DNA of 64,000 nucleotides from Lentzea californiensis. Lineage in GTDB: Bacteria; Actinomycetota; Actinomycetes; Mycobacteriales; Pseudonocardiaceae. The notes beneath the pieces were generated by a model. It saw only the letters and a program-made list of their open reading frames with translations, was not told where the DNA came from and did no database searches. Location of the stretch: positions 62,001 to 126,000 of the forward strand of contig NZ_JANBBE010000006.1 in assembly GCF_024648825.1 (NCBI RefSeq), read 5' to 3'. Shown in pieces: positions 26,741-35,379 of this stretch. The position numbers and the translations under genes were made by a program. How positions within the stretch are numbered: position 1 is the first letter of the stretch; each line of letters begins with the position of its first letter.

Positions 26741-27544
26741 GTGCACGTCGACGAGTTCGCCACCCCGGCCTGGTTCGGGCTGCTCGCCGCCGTGGCCGCG
26801 CTCGCGGTCGGCTATCTCGACCGCGTCGCACCCAACCGCCCGGCTCGCGCCCGCCACCTTCCCGCTGCGCTCACGCTGCTGGCACTGACGATCTTCACGG
26901 TGGGGCTGGCCGGCCCGACCGCCGAGGCGCGGGTACCGCGCGACCGCGCCACGGTGATGCTCGTACTTGACGAGTCACTGTCCATGGGCGCAACCGACGC
27001 CGCCCCCAGCCGCCTCGATGCCATGAAGGTCACCGCCACCGATTTCGTCAAGGGCTTGCCCGCCCACGTCAACCTCGGGCTCGTCACCTTCGCGGGTACA
27101 GCGACCGTCCAGGTCATGCCGACCACGTTGTGCGGACCCACGCTGCGCGAGTCGACCGCGACAGGTGAGGCATTGGCCGCCGCCTTCGCCGCCCAGGAAC
27201 AGATCGACGTCCTGCTCGCCGGCGCTGACGGACCGCCTCCCAGCCGAATCGTGCTGCTGCCCGACGGCCGCAAGAACGCCGGCCGCAAGAACGCCGGCCG
27301 CGAGGTCGACGGACCGGCCGACGACTGCCGCAACGCCGGCGTCGAGATCGACACCATCTCGTTCGGCACCGAGAACCGCGGGGTCACGATCAACATCCAG
27401 GGCCGGATCTACGACCGAATCGGTAGCCAGGTCGGCTACGAGACCAAGCAGGTCGACGCGAGCAAACCCTGGATGACACTCGGCGCCGCCTTGTCCCTGA
27501 CCGGTGCGGCGCTCGCACCGGCGTTCAACCAGCGAGTTCCCTGA
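26741..27544 (+). CDS. VWA-domain membrane protein with missing segments
   Basis: A 267-aa protein of the family with two N-terminal helices and a von Willebrand A domain, often near MoxR-type loci. The MIDAS motif DxSxS is present (LVLDESLSM) with TFAGTATVQVMPTT. GTG 26741 is the start. Compared with the usual 310-330 residues, three parts are short: between the N-terminal helices, after MPTT (the helix between two MIDAS regions), and before the last helix (GYETKQVDASKPW). A duplicated 15-bp unit at 27265-27300 gives RKNAGRKNAG. Either a divergent paralogue or a decaying gene with in-frame deletions; no MoxR partner is present. Confidence 0.65.
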   Translation: MHVDEFATPAWFGLLAAVAALAVGYLDRVAPNRPARARHLPAALTLLALTIFTVGLAGPTAEARVPRDRATVMLVLDESLSMGATDAAPSRLDAMKVTATDFVKGLPAHVNLGLVTFAGTATVQVMPTTLCGPTLRESTATGEALAAAFAAQEQIDVLLAGADGPPPSRIVLLPDGRKNAGRKNAGREVDGPADDCRNAGVEIDTISFGTENRGVTINIQGRIYDRIGSQVGYETKQVDASKPWMTLGAALSLTGAALAPAFNQRVP

Positions 27545-27553
27545 AGGGTTTCC

Positions 27554-27646
27554 ATGTCCGGCAACGAGGTGCTCAGGGTCGTCCTGGTGGCTGTGCTGAT
27601 CAGCTGGGTCGTCATCATCGTCGTCCTGATCAGCCAAACTCCATAG
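27554..27646 (+). CDS. 30-residue single-helix membrane peptide
   Basis: ATG 27554 with GAAGGG 5 nt upstream starts a short frame: MSGNEVLRVV, a hydrophobic run (LVAVLISWVVIIVVLI), then SQTP and TAG. It starts 9 nt after the VWA gene stop and is probably co-transcribed. No family recognised. The ribosome-binding site and the single clean helix argue for a real small protein. Confidence 0.5.
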   Translation: MSGNEVLRVVLVAVLISWVVIIVVLISQTP

Positions 27647-28042
27647 TGGACACCAAACCGACGATGCCACCACGATGCCAGCAGTACCGGGACCGCAAGT
27701 CGAAGACCTACGACGAAGAGATAGGGCGCCTGAACCGCCGGCTCTTCGGCGACTCACGCCGGTGGGCGTGTTCTCGAGCCACCGCGGAGGTACTCGAGGT
27801 CGCCATCGTCCTGGCGGTAGTTGATCCTCGTCGACCACGTCACCAGCTCGTCCCGACTGGCCAGGGGTGTGCAGTGGATCGTGGAACGGATCACGATCCC
27901 GTTGGCGGCGAGCACTTCCTGCATCGGCCGCTCAGCCAGATCCGGGCTCGCGGCATGGGTGTCGAGCAGCGAAGCGCTGCAAGCTCGGTCTGGCGAAACG
28001 GCTCGTCGCCCGAAAACCAGCTACCTGATCAACCTCGGCGAG
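27647..28042. other. Gene-poor stretch with an unassigned minus-strand fragment
   Basis: No complete gene is supported here. On the minus strand, about 27755-27960, one frame reads LAERPMQEVLAANGIVIRST and IHCTPLASRDELVTWSTRIN, which looks protein-like but has no recognisable start or family. It may be another gene remnant. Confidence 0.3.
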
Positions 28043-28642
28043 CTACTCGACCAACGTCGTCCAGTAGAACCAGAACGCCTGTAGCACCGCACCGGCGATG
28101 AGCAGGTACCACAGGATGAGCACCACGCTGTGGTACCCGGCAAACGCAGCCGTTGCCCGGCGTGGTGACGGCAGATGCCCTTGCTCCAGGTTGTGCAGCG
28201 TCGTGTACCAGAAGATCGGGATCATCACGGCCCACACAGCCATGCAGTACGGGCACAGCGCCCCGATCACGTACAGGCTCTGGAAGATCAGCCAGTGCAC
28301 GAACACGACGCCGAACGTGACACCGGTCTGCAGACCGAGCCAGCACCAGCGCGGTAGCGCAGATCCGGTAGCCAGCACCACGCCGATCGTGACGAGCGCC
28401 GCGAAACCGGCTATGCCCAGAAGAGGGTTCGGGAAGCCGAACACCTCCGCCTGTTCGGTCTTCATGATCGAGCCGCAGCTCAGCACCGGGTTGATGCTGC
28501 ACGCCGGGACGTAGTCGGTGTCCTTGAGCAGCGCGATCTTCTCGACGGTCAGCACGAAGGCCGCGACCAGGCCGATCCCGCCGCCTGCGACGAGCAGCCA
28601 CGGGAGCAGCCTGGTCACGAACCGCACCTCGGTTGAGGTCAC
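28043..28642 (-). CDS. Vitamin K epoxide reductase-family membrane protein
   Basis: A 199-aa VKOR homologue with about five membrane helices. The loop cysteines are C48 and C56 (ACSINPVLSCGS), and the active-site CPYC is C130-C133. It re-oxidises a DsbA-type partner using quinone. Its GTG start overlaps the stop of the upstream thioredoxin-fold gene by 4 nt (GTGA), so the two are translationally coupled as a complete disulfide-forming pair. Confidence 0.9.
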   Translation of the reverse strand: MTSTEVRFVTRLLPWLLVAGGGIGLVAAFVLTVEKIALLKDTDYVPACSINPVLSCGSIMKTEQAEVFGFPNPLLGIAGFAALVTIGVVLATGSALPRWCWLGLQTGVTFGVVFVHWLIFQSLYVIGALCPYCMAVWAVMIPIFWYTTLHNLEQGHLPSPRRATAAFAGYHSVVLILWYLLIAGAVLQAFWFYWTTLVE

Positions 28643-29325
28643 TCGGCCAGTTCCCGGTCGATCACGGCCTTGAGCGCGCTGTAGCTCGGCGGACCCTGGA
28701 ACTTGGTGCCGTTGACGAAGAACGTCGGAGTGCCCTGCACGCCCGCGGTCACGCCGTCCTTGCGGTCCTTGAGAACGCGCTCCAAGGTGGCCGGGTCGTT
28801 CACGTCGGCTTCGAACTTCGCCATGTCCAGCCCGAGCTCGCGAGCGAACCCGAAGAACGTCTCGCGGTGGGACACCTGCTGATCGCCCCAGCTCGCCTGG
28901 GTCTCGTACATGCGGTGGTACATCGCTTCGAGCTTGCCCTGCTTGCCCGCGGCCTCCACGACGGTGGCCGCCAGCTCGGCGTTGCGATGGGCGGGAACCG
29001 GGAAGTAGCGCATCACGAACGTCACGCGGTCGCCGTACTCGCCTCGCAATTTCTCCACACCGGGGTAGGCCGCGCGGCAGGCCTCGCATTCGAGGTCGAG
29101 GAACTCGACGACGGTCACCTTGGCGTTGGGCACGTCGTTGAGCTTGTGGCTGTCGGGCCGGACAAGCGCGGCCGTCGCCGGCGCCGGGACGGGCCCGATG
29201 GCGTTGGTGGGGCCGGCTTGCTGCGGAACCGAAGGCCCGGTGAGCCTGCTGATCAGGATGAAGCCTCCGACCACCACAACGACAACCGTGATGATGATCA
29301 ACGAAATCCTGGCGTTCTTGGTCAT
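28639..29325 (-). CDS. Membrane-anchored DsbA-like thiol oxidoreductase
   Basis: A 228-aa thioredoxin-fold protein. An N-terminal anchor helix spans residues 8-27, with catalytic C80-E-A-C83 in LDLECEACRAAYPG. A helical insert follows, and the cis-proline loop is in GVQGTPTFFVNG. ATG 29325 is preferred over a GTG six codons earlier. With the coupled VKOR it should introduce disulfides outside the membrane. It lies 80 bp downstream of the metal ATPase cluster and may be transcribed from it. Confidence 0.9.
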   Translation of the reverse strand: MTKNARISLIIITVVVVVVGGFILISRLTGPSVPQQAGPTNAIGPVPAPATAALVRPDSHKLNDVPNAKVTVVEFLDLECEACRAAYPGVEKLRGEYGDRVTFVMRYFPVPAHRNAELAATVVEAAGKQGKLEAMYHRMYETQASWGDQQVSHRETFFGFARELGLDMAKFEADVNDPATLERVLKDRKDGVTAGVQGTPTFFVNGTKFQGPPSYSALKAVIDRELAE

Positions 29326-29405
29326 GACGACATACCTCTGCACCCGTGCGAAGAATGTGGACGATCACGTGCCACCCAGCCGGAGGCTGGGCGGCGAGAG
29401 GTCGT

Positions 29406-29774
29406 CTAGGTCCTCAGCACGCAGAGCTGCGTGAGCCGTACTCCCGGACGCCGACCTGGGCCCTGCCACGGCACAGGCACTGACACGGCACTCAGGAGAA
29501 ACAGGCTTGGGCGGCGAAGTCCCGCGACCGCGAGCAGGACGGCGAGCAGCACCGCCAGGCAGGCACCGCACACTCCGCCGAGGTCTTCGAGCAGATCCGA
29601 TGCGGCGTCACCGGTGGTCGGCAAGTCCGCGAACACCTGTGTCCCGACGGTCGTGCACTGCGAGGACCAGGCGACGTCCCGCTCGCACGGCGTTCCCTGC
29701 AGCAGCGCTATCCCGACGACCAATGCGAGCACGGCGAAGACCCGCACGAGACTCACTCGCGCGATCTTCCGCAT
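29406..29774 (-). CDS. Small membrane protein of the metal-resistance cluster
   Basis: A 122-aa protein from ATG 29774; GTG 29819, 7 nt after the ATPase stop, is an alternative. A first helix (FAVLALVVGIALLQG) is followed by a Cys-containing loop (TPCERDVAWSSQC), then a second helix (CGACLAVLLAVLLAVAGL) preceded by GGVCGAC, and a C-terminus ending RLTQLCVLRT. Position suggests a link to metal efflux. No family confidently recognised. Confidence 0.6.
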   Translation of the reverse strand: MRKIARVSLVRVFAVLALVVGIALLQGTPCERDVAWSSQCTTVGTQVFADLPTTGDAASDLLEDLGGVCGACLAVLLAVLLAVAGLRRPSLFLLSAVSVPVPWQGPGRRPGVRLTQLCVLRT

Positions 29775-29826
29775 GCTGCCGGCGCCGGACACGCGCACCA
29801 GGCTAGCGGTCACGAACACGCTGCCG

Positions 29827-31872
29827 TCAGCAAGCGTCGCAGCAGCCGGAGTCGCCCTGCTTCGGCGTGCTCGCCACAGTGAGGTTCAACGCCTGCGGCG
29901 TGCTCGGAGCAACGGCGGTGACCTCGGGAAGCGGAGTGCTCTTCGCGGCACGAATGGCGTTGAGGATGACCAGCACCTCGGCGGACTCGTGCACGAGCAC
30001 GACGGTGGCCAGACCCATCACACCGAAGGCCGCCAACGGGATCAGCACACCGATGATCGCCAGCGACAGGCCGACGTTCTGCAACATCACCCGGCGCGCG
30101 TGACGGGCGTGCGCCAGAACCTGAGGCAGGTGACGCAGGTCCTCCCCCATCAGCGCCACGTCAGCCGTCTCGATCGCCACGTCGGTCCCCATGGCACCCA
30201 TGGCGATACCGACATCGGCGGTCGCCAGGGCTGGTGCGTCGTTGACGCCGTCGCCGACCATCGCGATCTTGCGACCGTTGCGCAGCCGGTCCACCAGCGC
30301 GGCCTTGTCCTCGGGCAGCAGTTCGGCGTGGACGGTGGTGATGCCCGCCTTGCCGGCCAGAGCCGTTGCGGTGGCGGTGTTGTCGCCGGTGAGCATCGCG
30401 GTGTCGATGTTCAGGCCGCGCAGCCTGCTGATGACCTCGGGTGCTTCGTCCCGCAGTTCGTCGCGGACCGCGACGGCGCCGAGCAGGGTTCCGTCCCGCT
30501 CGAGGAGCACGACGGTGGCGCCTGCCTGCTGAAGCCGTTCGACCTCGCCGCGCAGCGCGCCTGCGTCGACCCAGCCGGGCTTGCCGAGCCGCACGGGGAC
30601 GCCGTCGAGGGCGCCGGTCAGGCCGCGGCCAGGTACCGCGGTGACGTCGTCCGCGGCCGGCACGGTGTCCGCAGCCTGCAGGATCGCGCGGGCCAGCGGG
30701 TGCTCGCTGCGCGCCTCGAGGGCGGCGGCGACGGCCAGCACCAGCTCACGGGTGTTGTCCCCGTTGGGCAGGACGTCCACCACGCGCGGTGCGTTGCGGG
30801 TCAGCGTGCCGGTCTTGTCCAGCGCGACAGTGCCGATGCGGCCCAGTTCCTCCAGCGCGGCACCGCCCTTGACCAGCGCGCCCTGCCTGCTCGCCGCACC
30901 GACTGCGGCGACGACGGTGAGCGGGATGGAGATCGCCAGCGCACACGGAGAGGCGGCCACCAGCACGACCAGCGCGCGTTCGAGCCAGACCACGGGGTCG
31001 CCCAGCAGCGCTCCGAGGCCCGCGATGAGCACGGCCAGGATCATGATCGCCGGAACTAGCGGGCGGGCGATGCGGTCGGCCAGACGCTGCCCGACGCCCT
31101 TGCGGTCCTGGGCTTCCTCGACGATGTGCACGATCCGAGCCAGCGAAGAGTCCGAGGCCCGCGCGGCGACCTCGACCTCGATCGCACCGCCGCCGTTGAT
31201 CGCGCCGGCGTGCACGGTGTCGCCAGGTCCGGCCTCCACCGGCACCGACTCACCGGTGATCGCGGACAGGTCCAGGTTCGTGTGGCCGGAGCGGATGATC
31301 CCGTCGGTCGCGGCGCGTTCACCAGGCCGCAGCACCATCCGGTCGCCGACCACGAGCTCGTCCGGCGCGACCTGCAGCTCGGACCCGTCCCGCAGGACAG
31401 AGGCGGTGGGCGGGACCAACCCCAGCAACGCACGCAGGCCCCGGCGAGTGCGGACGATGGCGTAGTGCTCCAGACCCTCGGCGATCGAGAACAGAACGCC
31501 GAGCATGGCCGCCTCGGTGAGCTGCCCCAGCGCGACCGCGCCGATCGCAGCGATCGTCATCAGGGTGGCCACCCCGACCCGGCGACGCAGCAGGCCGCGC
31601 ACCGCTCCCGGCACGAAGGAGGCCGCCCCCACGACCGCAGAGGCCAGCGTCAGCCCGTCGCCCACCAGCTCCGGGCCCGCGGAACCGACCCACCAGCCAG
31701 CCGCCAGCAACACGGCCGCAACGGCAGCCAGCTGCAACTCGCGAACCTGCCACAAGCTTCCGGACCCCTCTTCGGAGCCGTGATCACCGCCGTGGTCGTC
31801 GACCTGCTGGTCGCCTTGCACCGTCGTCGTCCTCGAACGCGGCTCCTGCGGTCCGCAGCACTCGTCAGCCAC
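29827..31872 (-). CDS. Heavy-metal P1B-type ATPase, SPC-class
   Basis: A 681-aa P-type metal exporter. Membrane helices occupy about 45-135 and 270-330; the TGES actuator is near 207, the transmembrane metal-site motif is S308-P-C310, and the phosphorylated Asp is D352 in DKTGTLT. GDGVNDAPAL follows, and a late VHES helix resembles the HEGG/HEGS motif of P1B-4 (Co2+/other divalent) pumps. There is no N-terminal HMA domain; instead short Cys-rich ends (DECCGP at the start, GCCDAC at the end) may bind metal. It begins 3 nt after the CadC-like regulator, so the two are co-transcribed. Confidence 0.9.
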   Translation of the reverse strand: MADECCGPQEPRSRTTTVQGDQQVDDHGGDHGSEEGSGSLWQVRELQLAAVAAVLLAAGWWVGSAGPELVGDGLTLASAVVGAASFVPGAVRGLLRRRVGVATLMTIAAIGAVALGQLTEAAMLGVLFSIAEGLEHYAIVRTRRGLRALLGLVPPTASVLRDGSELQVAPDELVVGDRMVLRPGERAATDGIIRSGHTNLDLSAITGESVPVEAGPGDTVHAGAINGGGAIEVEVAARASDSSLARIVHIVEEAQDRKGVGQRLADRIARPLVPAIMILAVLIAGLGALLGDPVVWLERALVVLVAASPCALAISIPLTVVAAVGAASRQGALVKGGAALEELGRIGTVALDKTGTLTRNAPRVVDVLPNGDNTRELVLAVAAALEARSEHPLARAILQAADTVPAADDVTAVPGRGLTGALDGVPVRLGKPGWVDAGALRGEVERLQQAGATVVLLERDGTLLGAVAVRDELRDEAPEVISRLRGLNIDTAMLTGDNTATATALAGKAGITTVHAELLPEDKAALVDRLRNGRKIAMVGDGVNDAPALATADVGIAMGAMGTDVAIETADVALMGEDLRHLPQVLAHARHARRVMLQNVGLSLAIIGVLIPLAAFGVMGLATVVLVHESAEVLVILNAIRAAKSTPLPEVTAVAPSTPQALNLTVASTPKQGDSGCCDAC

Positions 31873-31875
31873 GAC

Positions 31876-32286
31876 TCACCCCTCCAGTGTTCCGCTGCCT
31901 GCCGCACCTGCCACTGCGGGCGCGGCCTCCTCGTTGTGCTCGACCAGGACTGCCGCGATCAACGCCCGGCCACGACCGGTCAGCGCGTACATCACCAACC
32001 GACCGGCACGACGCGACGACACCAGACCACCGATCTTGAGCTGCCGCAGGTGATGCGAGGTCAGGTTCTGCGCCGCGCCCACGACCCACGAGGCGTCGCA
32101 CACGCACAACTCCCCGCCCGTCAGCAACGCCACCGCGATCCGCAACCGCGTCGGATCACCCAGCGCTCGTGCCGCCGCCGCGGCCGACTCCACCGCAGTC
32201 AGCTCCGGCAGACCCGTCCGGATCTTCTCGGCGTGCGGCAGGTCCAGACACAACAGGTCACAGCTGTCCCGGCGTTCGTCAGTCAC
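31876..32286 (-). CDS. ArsR/SmtB-family metal sensor, CadC-like
   Basis: A 136-aa winged-helix repressor. N-terminal cysteines C9 and C13 (SCDLLCLDLPHAEKIR) and C61/C63 (ELCVCDA) match the four-thiolate alpha3N site of CadC, which binds Cd2+, Pb2+ or Bi3+. The recognition helix is AAQNLTSHHLRQLK. The GTG start lies 7 nt after a TAGGAT -10, so the transcript is probably leaderless. It heads the ATPase operon. The sensor type (Cd/Pb) and the SPC-class pump (Co-like) are an unusual pairing. Confidence 0.88.
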   Translation of the reverse strand: MTDERRDSCDLLCLDLPHAEKIRTGLPELTAVESAAAAARALGDPTRLRIAVALLTGGELCVCDASWVVGAAQNLTSHHLRQLKIGGLVSSRRAGRLVMYALTGRGRALIAAVLVEHNEEAAPAVAGAAGSGTLEG

Positions 32287-32292
32287 GCGCTC

Positions 32293-32298
32293 ATCCTA
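32293..32298 (-). promoter_or_regulatory. -10 element of the metal-resistance operon
   Basis: TAGGAT on the minus strand lies 6 nt from the GTG of the CadC-like gene. Upstream, TGTATCAACGAACG could hold the repressor site, but no clear dyad is seen. Confidence 0.4.
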
Positions 32299-32398
32299 AC
32301 GTTCGTTGATACATTGGAACAGGATTCGGTGAGCGTCATCTCAACATCCATCGATATGTCGCCGCCAAAGCGGATACAGGTTGTGAGAAGTTCCGCGC

Positions 32399-32977
32399 AT
32401 GCGCGGAACGGCACCAGGCATCGTCGGAACCGGGTACGAAGGAGTTGATCTCGACGCGTTCCTCACGCGCCTCGGTGAAGAGCGGATCGACGTCCTCGTC
32501 GACGTCCGCTTGACCCCGATCTCCCGCAAACGGGGCTTCAGCAAGACCACGCTGTCGAACGCCGTCACCTCAGCCGATGTCGGCTACCTGCACCTTCGTG
32601 ATCTGGGCAACCCGAAAACCAACCGCGCAGGGTTCGGGGGCACCCTGCAGGAGCTCGCTGAAGTCCGCGACCGGTACGCGGCACTGCTCACCGACGAGGC
32701 AGCAGAGGCCGCGCTGGACCAACTCGTCGAACTCGCCAAGTGCAGTGCGATCGGTGCCGAACATGTCGATCTGGCCGACATACCTGTTGATCTTCTCCTG
32801 CTCGTCCGCCGTCCACCCCGGATGGGCTCGAGGTCGATGCCCTGGACCGAAGCCGGACGAACCGCGGCCAACGAGCGCGCCGGCGGACGGGCCCTCACCG
32901 CATTCAGCACTTCGCACATCGACTCCGCGATGTATGGATCGACCATCGGCCGCCGCCGCTTCCACGGCTTGAGGTAG
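32399..32977 (+). pseudogene. DUF488-family protein, C-terminus lost
   Basis: The first 115 or so residues are a DUF488 protein: GIVGTGYEGVDLDAFLTRLG, LVDVRLTPISRKRGFSK, LHLRDLGNPKTNRAGF. After LDQLVELAK (about 32740) the family sequence, including the expected cysteine/histidine LLCFE...CHR segment, is missing. The frame instead runs through the antisense of a second broken gene. The 192-aa ORF is thus a chimera made by a deletion that removed both 3' ends. Confidence 0.72.
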
Positions 32978-33220
32978 TCCTGCACCTGGAGACTGGTCAT
33001 GTCCGGTTTCCAGAGGGTCGCTGCGGGCGGGCTTCACCTTGATCGACACGATGTCGTACTTCTTGAACCGCTGAGTGGACTCCAGGTCGCGGAAGTTGAC
33101 CGGGTAGAGGCGCACCCAGCCGGGCGCGTCCAGGTCCAGGCTCGATCAAGCCACGCACACGGTCTCACCGCAAGCGGCCGATGGGTTCGGCGCGGCTTCG
33201 ACGGTGACAAGCACCTGCAT
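32745..33220 (-). pseudogene. Conserved hypothetical gene with premature stop and frameshifts
   Basis: ATG 33220 reads MQVLVTVEAAPNPS, then GETVCVA, and meets a TGA at codon 30. The same frame continues SSLDLDAPGWVRLYPVNF, RDLESTQRFKKYDIVSIKVK. It then shifts frame near 33010 (LKPWKRRRPMVDPYIAESMC), and again near 32815 (GWTADEQEKINRYVGQIDMF). It ends against the broken DUF488 gene at about 32740. The intact family (a conserved protein with a GETVCVAG and RLYPVPFR signature) is often seen near DUF488 genes; its function is not known to me. Confidence 0.65.
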
Positions 33221-33467
33221 CCGCCGCAGATGCCAAGCCACCCTCGGTCGGTTGAGCCCCATCGAGTACGAAGCATCCTGAGCACGCCGGCCAGTCAAAC
33301 TGCGTGACTACAACTGTCACCTACTCGGGCAGCAGACGCCTCGCTCCCGGCCACGAGGAGCCGACCGCGCAGCTGCACTTCCCCGGCAACGGGCACACGA
33401 CGACATCGCTTCCTCGACCACCGTGCACGGTCGTGTGGTTCGGCGACCGGGTCCACGCAGCGCAGCG

Positions 33468-33502
33468 CGGGTGCGGGCGGACCGTTCGGCCGCCCGCACC
33501 CG
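33468..33502. terminator. Strong hairpin downstream of the BNR-repeat gene
   Basis: CGGGTGCGGGCGG pairs perfectly with CCGCCCGCACCCG across a 9-nt loop, ending 9 bp from the gene's stop. It terminates minus-strand transcription. The stretch 33221-33467 beyond it holds no supportable gene. Confidence 0.8.
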
Positions 33503-33510
33503 TCACACCG

Positions 33511-35004
33511 TCAGCTGTGGTTCAGGCGCACGGCGTGAACGTCGGCTCCGTCGTTGCTGGTCGAGGTGAAGAACGCGATGGTGTTGTTGCCCGAGATCGT
33601 TTCGAGTCCCATGTAGTCGCCGAGGAACAGTCCCCTCGGATCGCCTGGGGCGAAGTACGAAACCGGGGCGGTGTAGTGGTTGAACGGTCCGTGCAGGTGC
33701 TGTTCGGGCTCCCAGGTCTGGGTGCCGTTGTGCGAGTGGCGGACCCAGATGTCGGTGGTGGCGATGCCGTCACCGGGCACGTTGTTCCGGTCGTCCCAGT
33801 AGGTCAGGGTGACCATGCCGGTGTCCGACACGTCGATCGCGTGGTTGTAGGACTGCACGCCCGGGCCGCCGGTGGCGACCACGGTGGGCCCGCTCCAGTG
33901 CCGGCCGCCGTCGGTGGAGCGGGCCAGTACGACCTTGTTCAGGGCGGTGCCGAGCCCGTCAGCCCACACGACGTAGACCGCGCCGGTGGTCATGTCGACC
34001 GCGATGTCGGGCAGGTAGTCCTCGGCTCGAATCGGGAAGTTGTCGTCGGTCACGAACAGCTGACCGAACGTGATCGGCGCGATCTTCGTCGGCGCCGACC
34101 AGTGCAGCCCGGCGTCGCGGGAGGTCATGACGCCCATGTACACGCCCTTGTCGTTGAACCCAGCGCCGGTGAACAGGTTCGCGGCGACGTTGTACAGCGT
34201 TCCGTCCGGGCCGACCGCGATCTGGTTGCCCTGGAAGTAGGTGTTCGAGTCGCGCATCGGCACCGGAGTGGACCACGTCAGCCCACCGTCGGTCGTCCGG
34301 GAGAACATCGCCTTCCCGCGATAGGCGAACGAGTGCAGGTCCGCGATCGGGTGCTGTCGGCCGTCGTTGGGGTAAGTCCCGCGGAGCCACGTCGCGTAGG
34401 CGTAGCCGGGGCGGGTCGGATCTCCGGTGATGGAGACCTTGTCGTTGAAGACACCCCGGTCGCCGGCGTCCTCCTGGATGATCTGCGGCGACCGCCAGGC
34501 CCCGGTCGTCCGGTCGAGACTCGTGACCGCGATCGCGGACAGGCCGAGCGCCGCCGAGTCGATCGGCTGGCCGATGAAGTAGGCGTTACCGGCTTTGTCG
34601 TAGGTGACCCACGGGTCGGTGACCCGGCCGAACCGGGCCGGGCCACCCTGGCAGCCGCTCCACGGCACGTCCGGCAGCTTGGTCCAGCTCGCGCCGCCAT
34701 CGTGGGTGATCCACGAGGACAAGCCGCGCGCGCCTCCGTCCGGCCACCGGTCCTGCTGGGTCGCGCCGATCATCTCGCTCGGGTTGGCCGGGTTCACCGC
34801 CACCTGCGGTTCGACCTCGGTGTTGTCGTAGGCGGTGGCGAAGTCCGCCGACGCGCCGAAGGGGCAGCCGGTCAGCGTCGACGGGCCGCTGACCAGTACG
34901 TCGGGTCCGGCGGAGAAGAGAGCCGCCGATGCCCCGGTCACGGTGCTGAAGAAGATCAGAGGGACGACCGCCGCAGCCGCGGTGAGCCGTCTGGTCGCAT
35001 GCAT
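33511..35004 (-). CDS. Secreted BNR/Asp-box repeat protein, sialidase-like
   Basis: A 497-aa exported beta-propeller. The signal peptide runs to about residue 28 (ending in GASA). Asp-box motifs recur: HDGGASW, TDGGLTW, SRDAGLHW, STDGGRHW. ATG 35004 has GGAGG upstream. Classical sialidase catalytic residues (an N-terminal FRIP arginine and a Tyr/Glu pair) are not obvious, so exo-sialidase activity is uncertain. It could equally be a non-catalytic or other glycan-active propeller. Monocistronic, with its own terminator. Confidence 0.75.
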   Translation of the reverse strand: MHATRRLTAAAAVVPLIFFSTVTGASAALFSAGPDVLVSGPSTLTGCPFGASADFATAYDNTEVEPQVAVNPANPSEMIGATQQDRWPDGGARGLSSWITHDGGASWTKLPDVPWSGCQGGPARFGRVTDPWVTYDKAGNAYFIGQPIDSAALGLSAIAVTSLDRTTGAWRSPQIIQEDAGDRGVFNDKVSITGDPTRPGYAYATWLRGTYPNDGRQHPIADLHSFAYRGKAMFSRTTDGGLTWSTPVPMRDSNTYFQGNQIAVGPDGTLYNVAANLFTGAGFNDKGVYMGVMTSRDAGLHWSAPTKIAPITFGQLFVTDDNFPIRAEDYLPDIAVDMTTGAVYVVWADGLGTALNKVVLARSTDGGRHWSGPTVVATGGPGVQSYNHAIDVSDTGMVTLTYWDDRNNVPGDGIATTDIWVRHSHNGTQTWEPEQHLHGPFNHYTAPVSYFAPGDPRGLFLGDYMGLETISGNNTIAFFTSTSNDGADVHAVRLNHS

Positions 35005-35379
35005 GGGGGTACCTCCGCACGTCCGCGTTCCCCCTCATGGATGAATCGTCGCGGCGGGCCGAATCGTTGCGGACCCGATTGAGCGGTTCAGAATTGTGGA
35101 CTCGGCGCATCGCGGACACCGGAATCGAAGGTCGTGCGGCACCTGAACCACATCGCAGAACAAGTCGAGGTCCTTGCTGAACCGGTGGGCCTTCAGCGGC
35201 CAAATGTCACCGACCCCGATCGGCTCCACGAAGCCGTGCACGGTCGCGCCTTGTCGTACGAGCTCCCCCGGCGTCCCGTTCTTCCGCTGCGACCAGCAGG
35301 GCTTGCGGTGTGACGCATCCTCTCCTCAGCAGCTCGGCGCTCTGAACGAGGTCGCGCGGAAACCTCCAAGTCCGTGCTG
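35005..35379. other. Intergenic stretch with an unassigned minus-strand reading frame
   Basis: On the minus strand one frame (35035 to about 35300) reads GELVRQGATVHGFVEPIGVG then DIWPLKAHRFSKDLDLFCDV. It looks protein-like but lacks a convincing start or known family; GTG 35241 could start a 68-aa product. It may be a remnant. No promoter stands out. Confidence 0.3.

Noticed and set aside
27265..27300. Repeat considered as CRISPR or regulatory repeat
   Set aside because: Only two adjacent copies, in frame inside a gene, with no spacers.
33511..35004. Call as a true sialidase
   Set aside because: Asp-boxes are clear, but the catalytic arginine triad and Tyr/Glu pair could not be placed with confidence.
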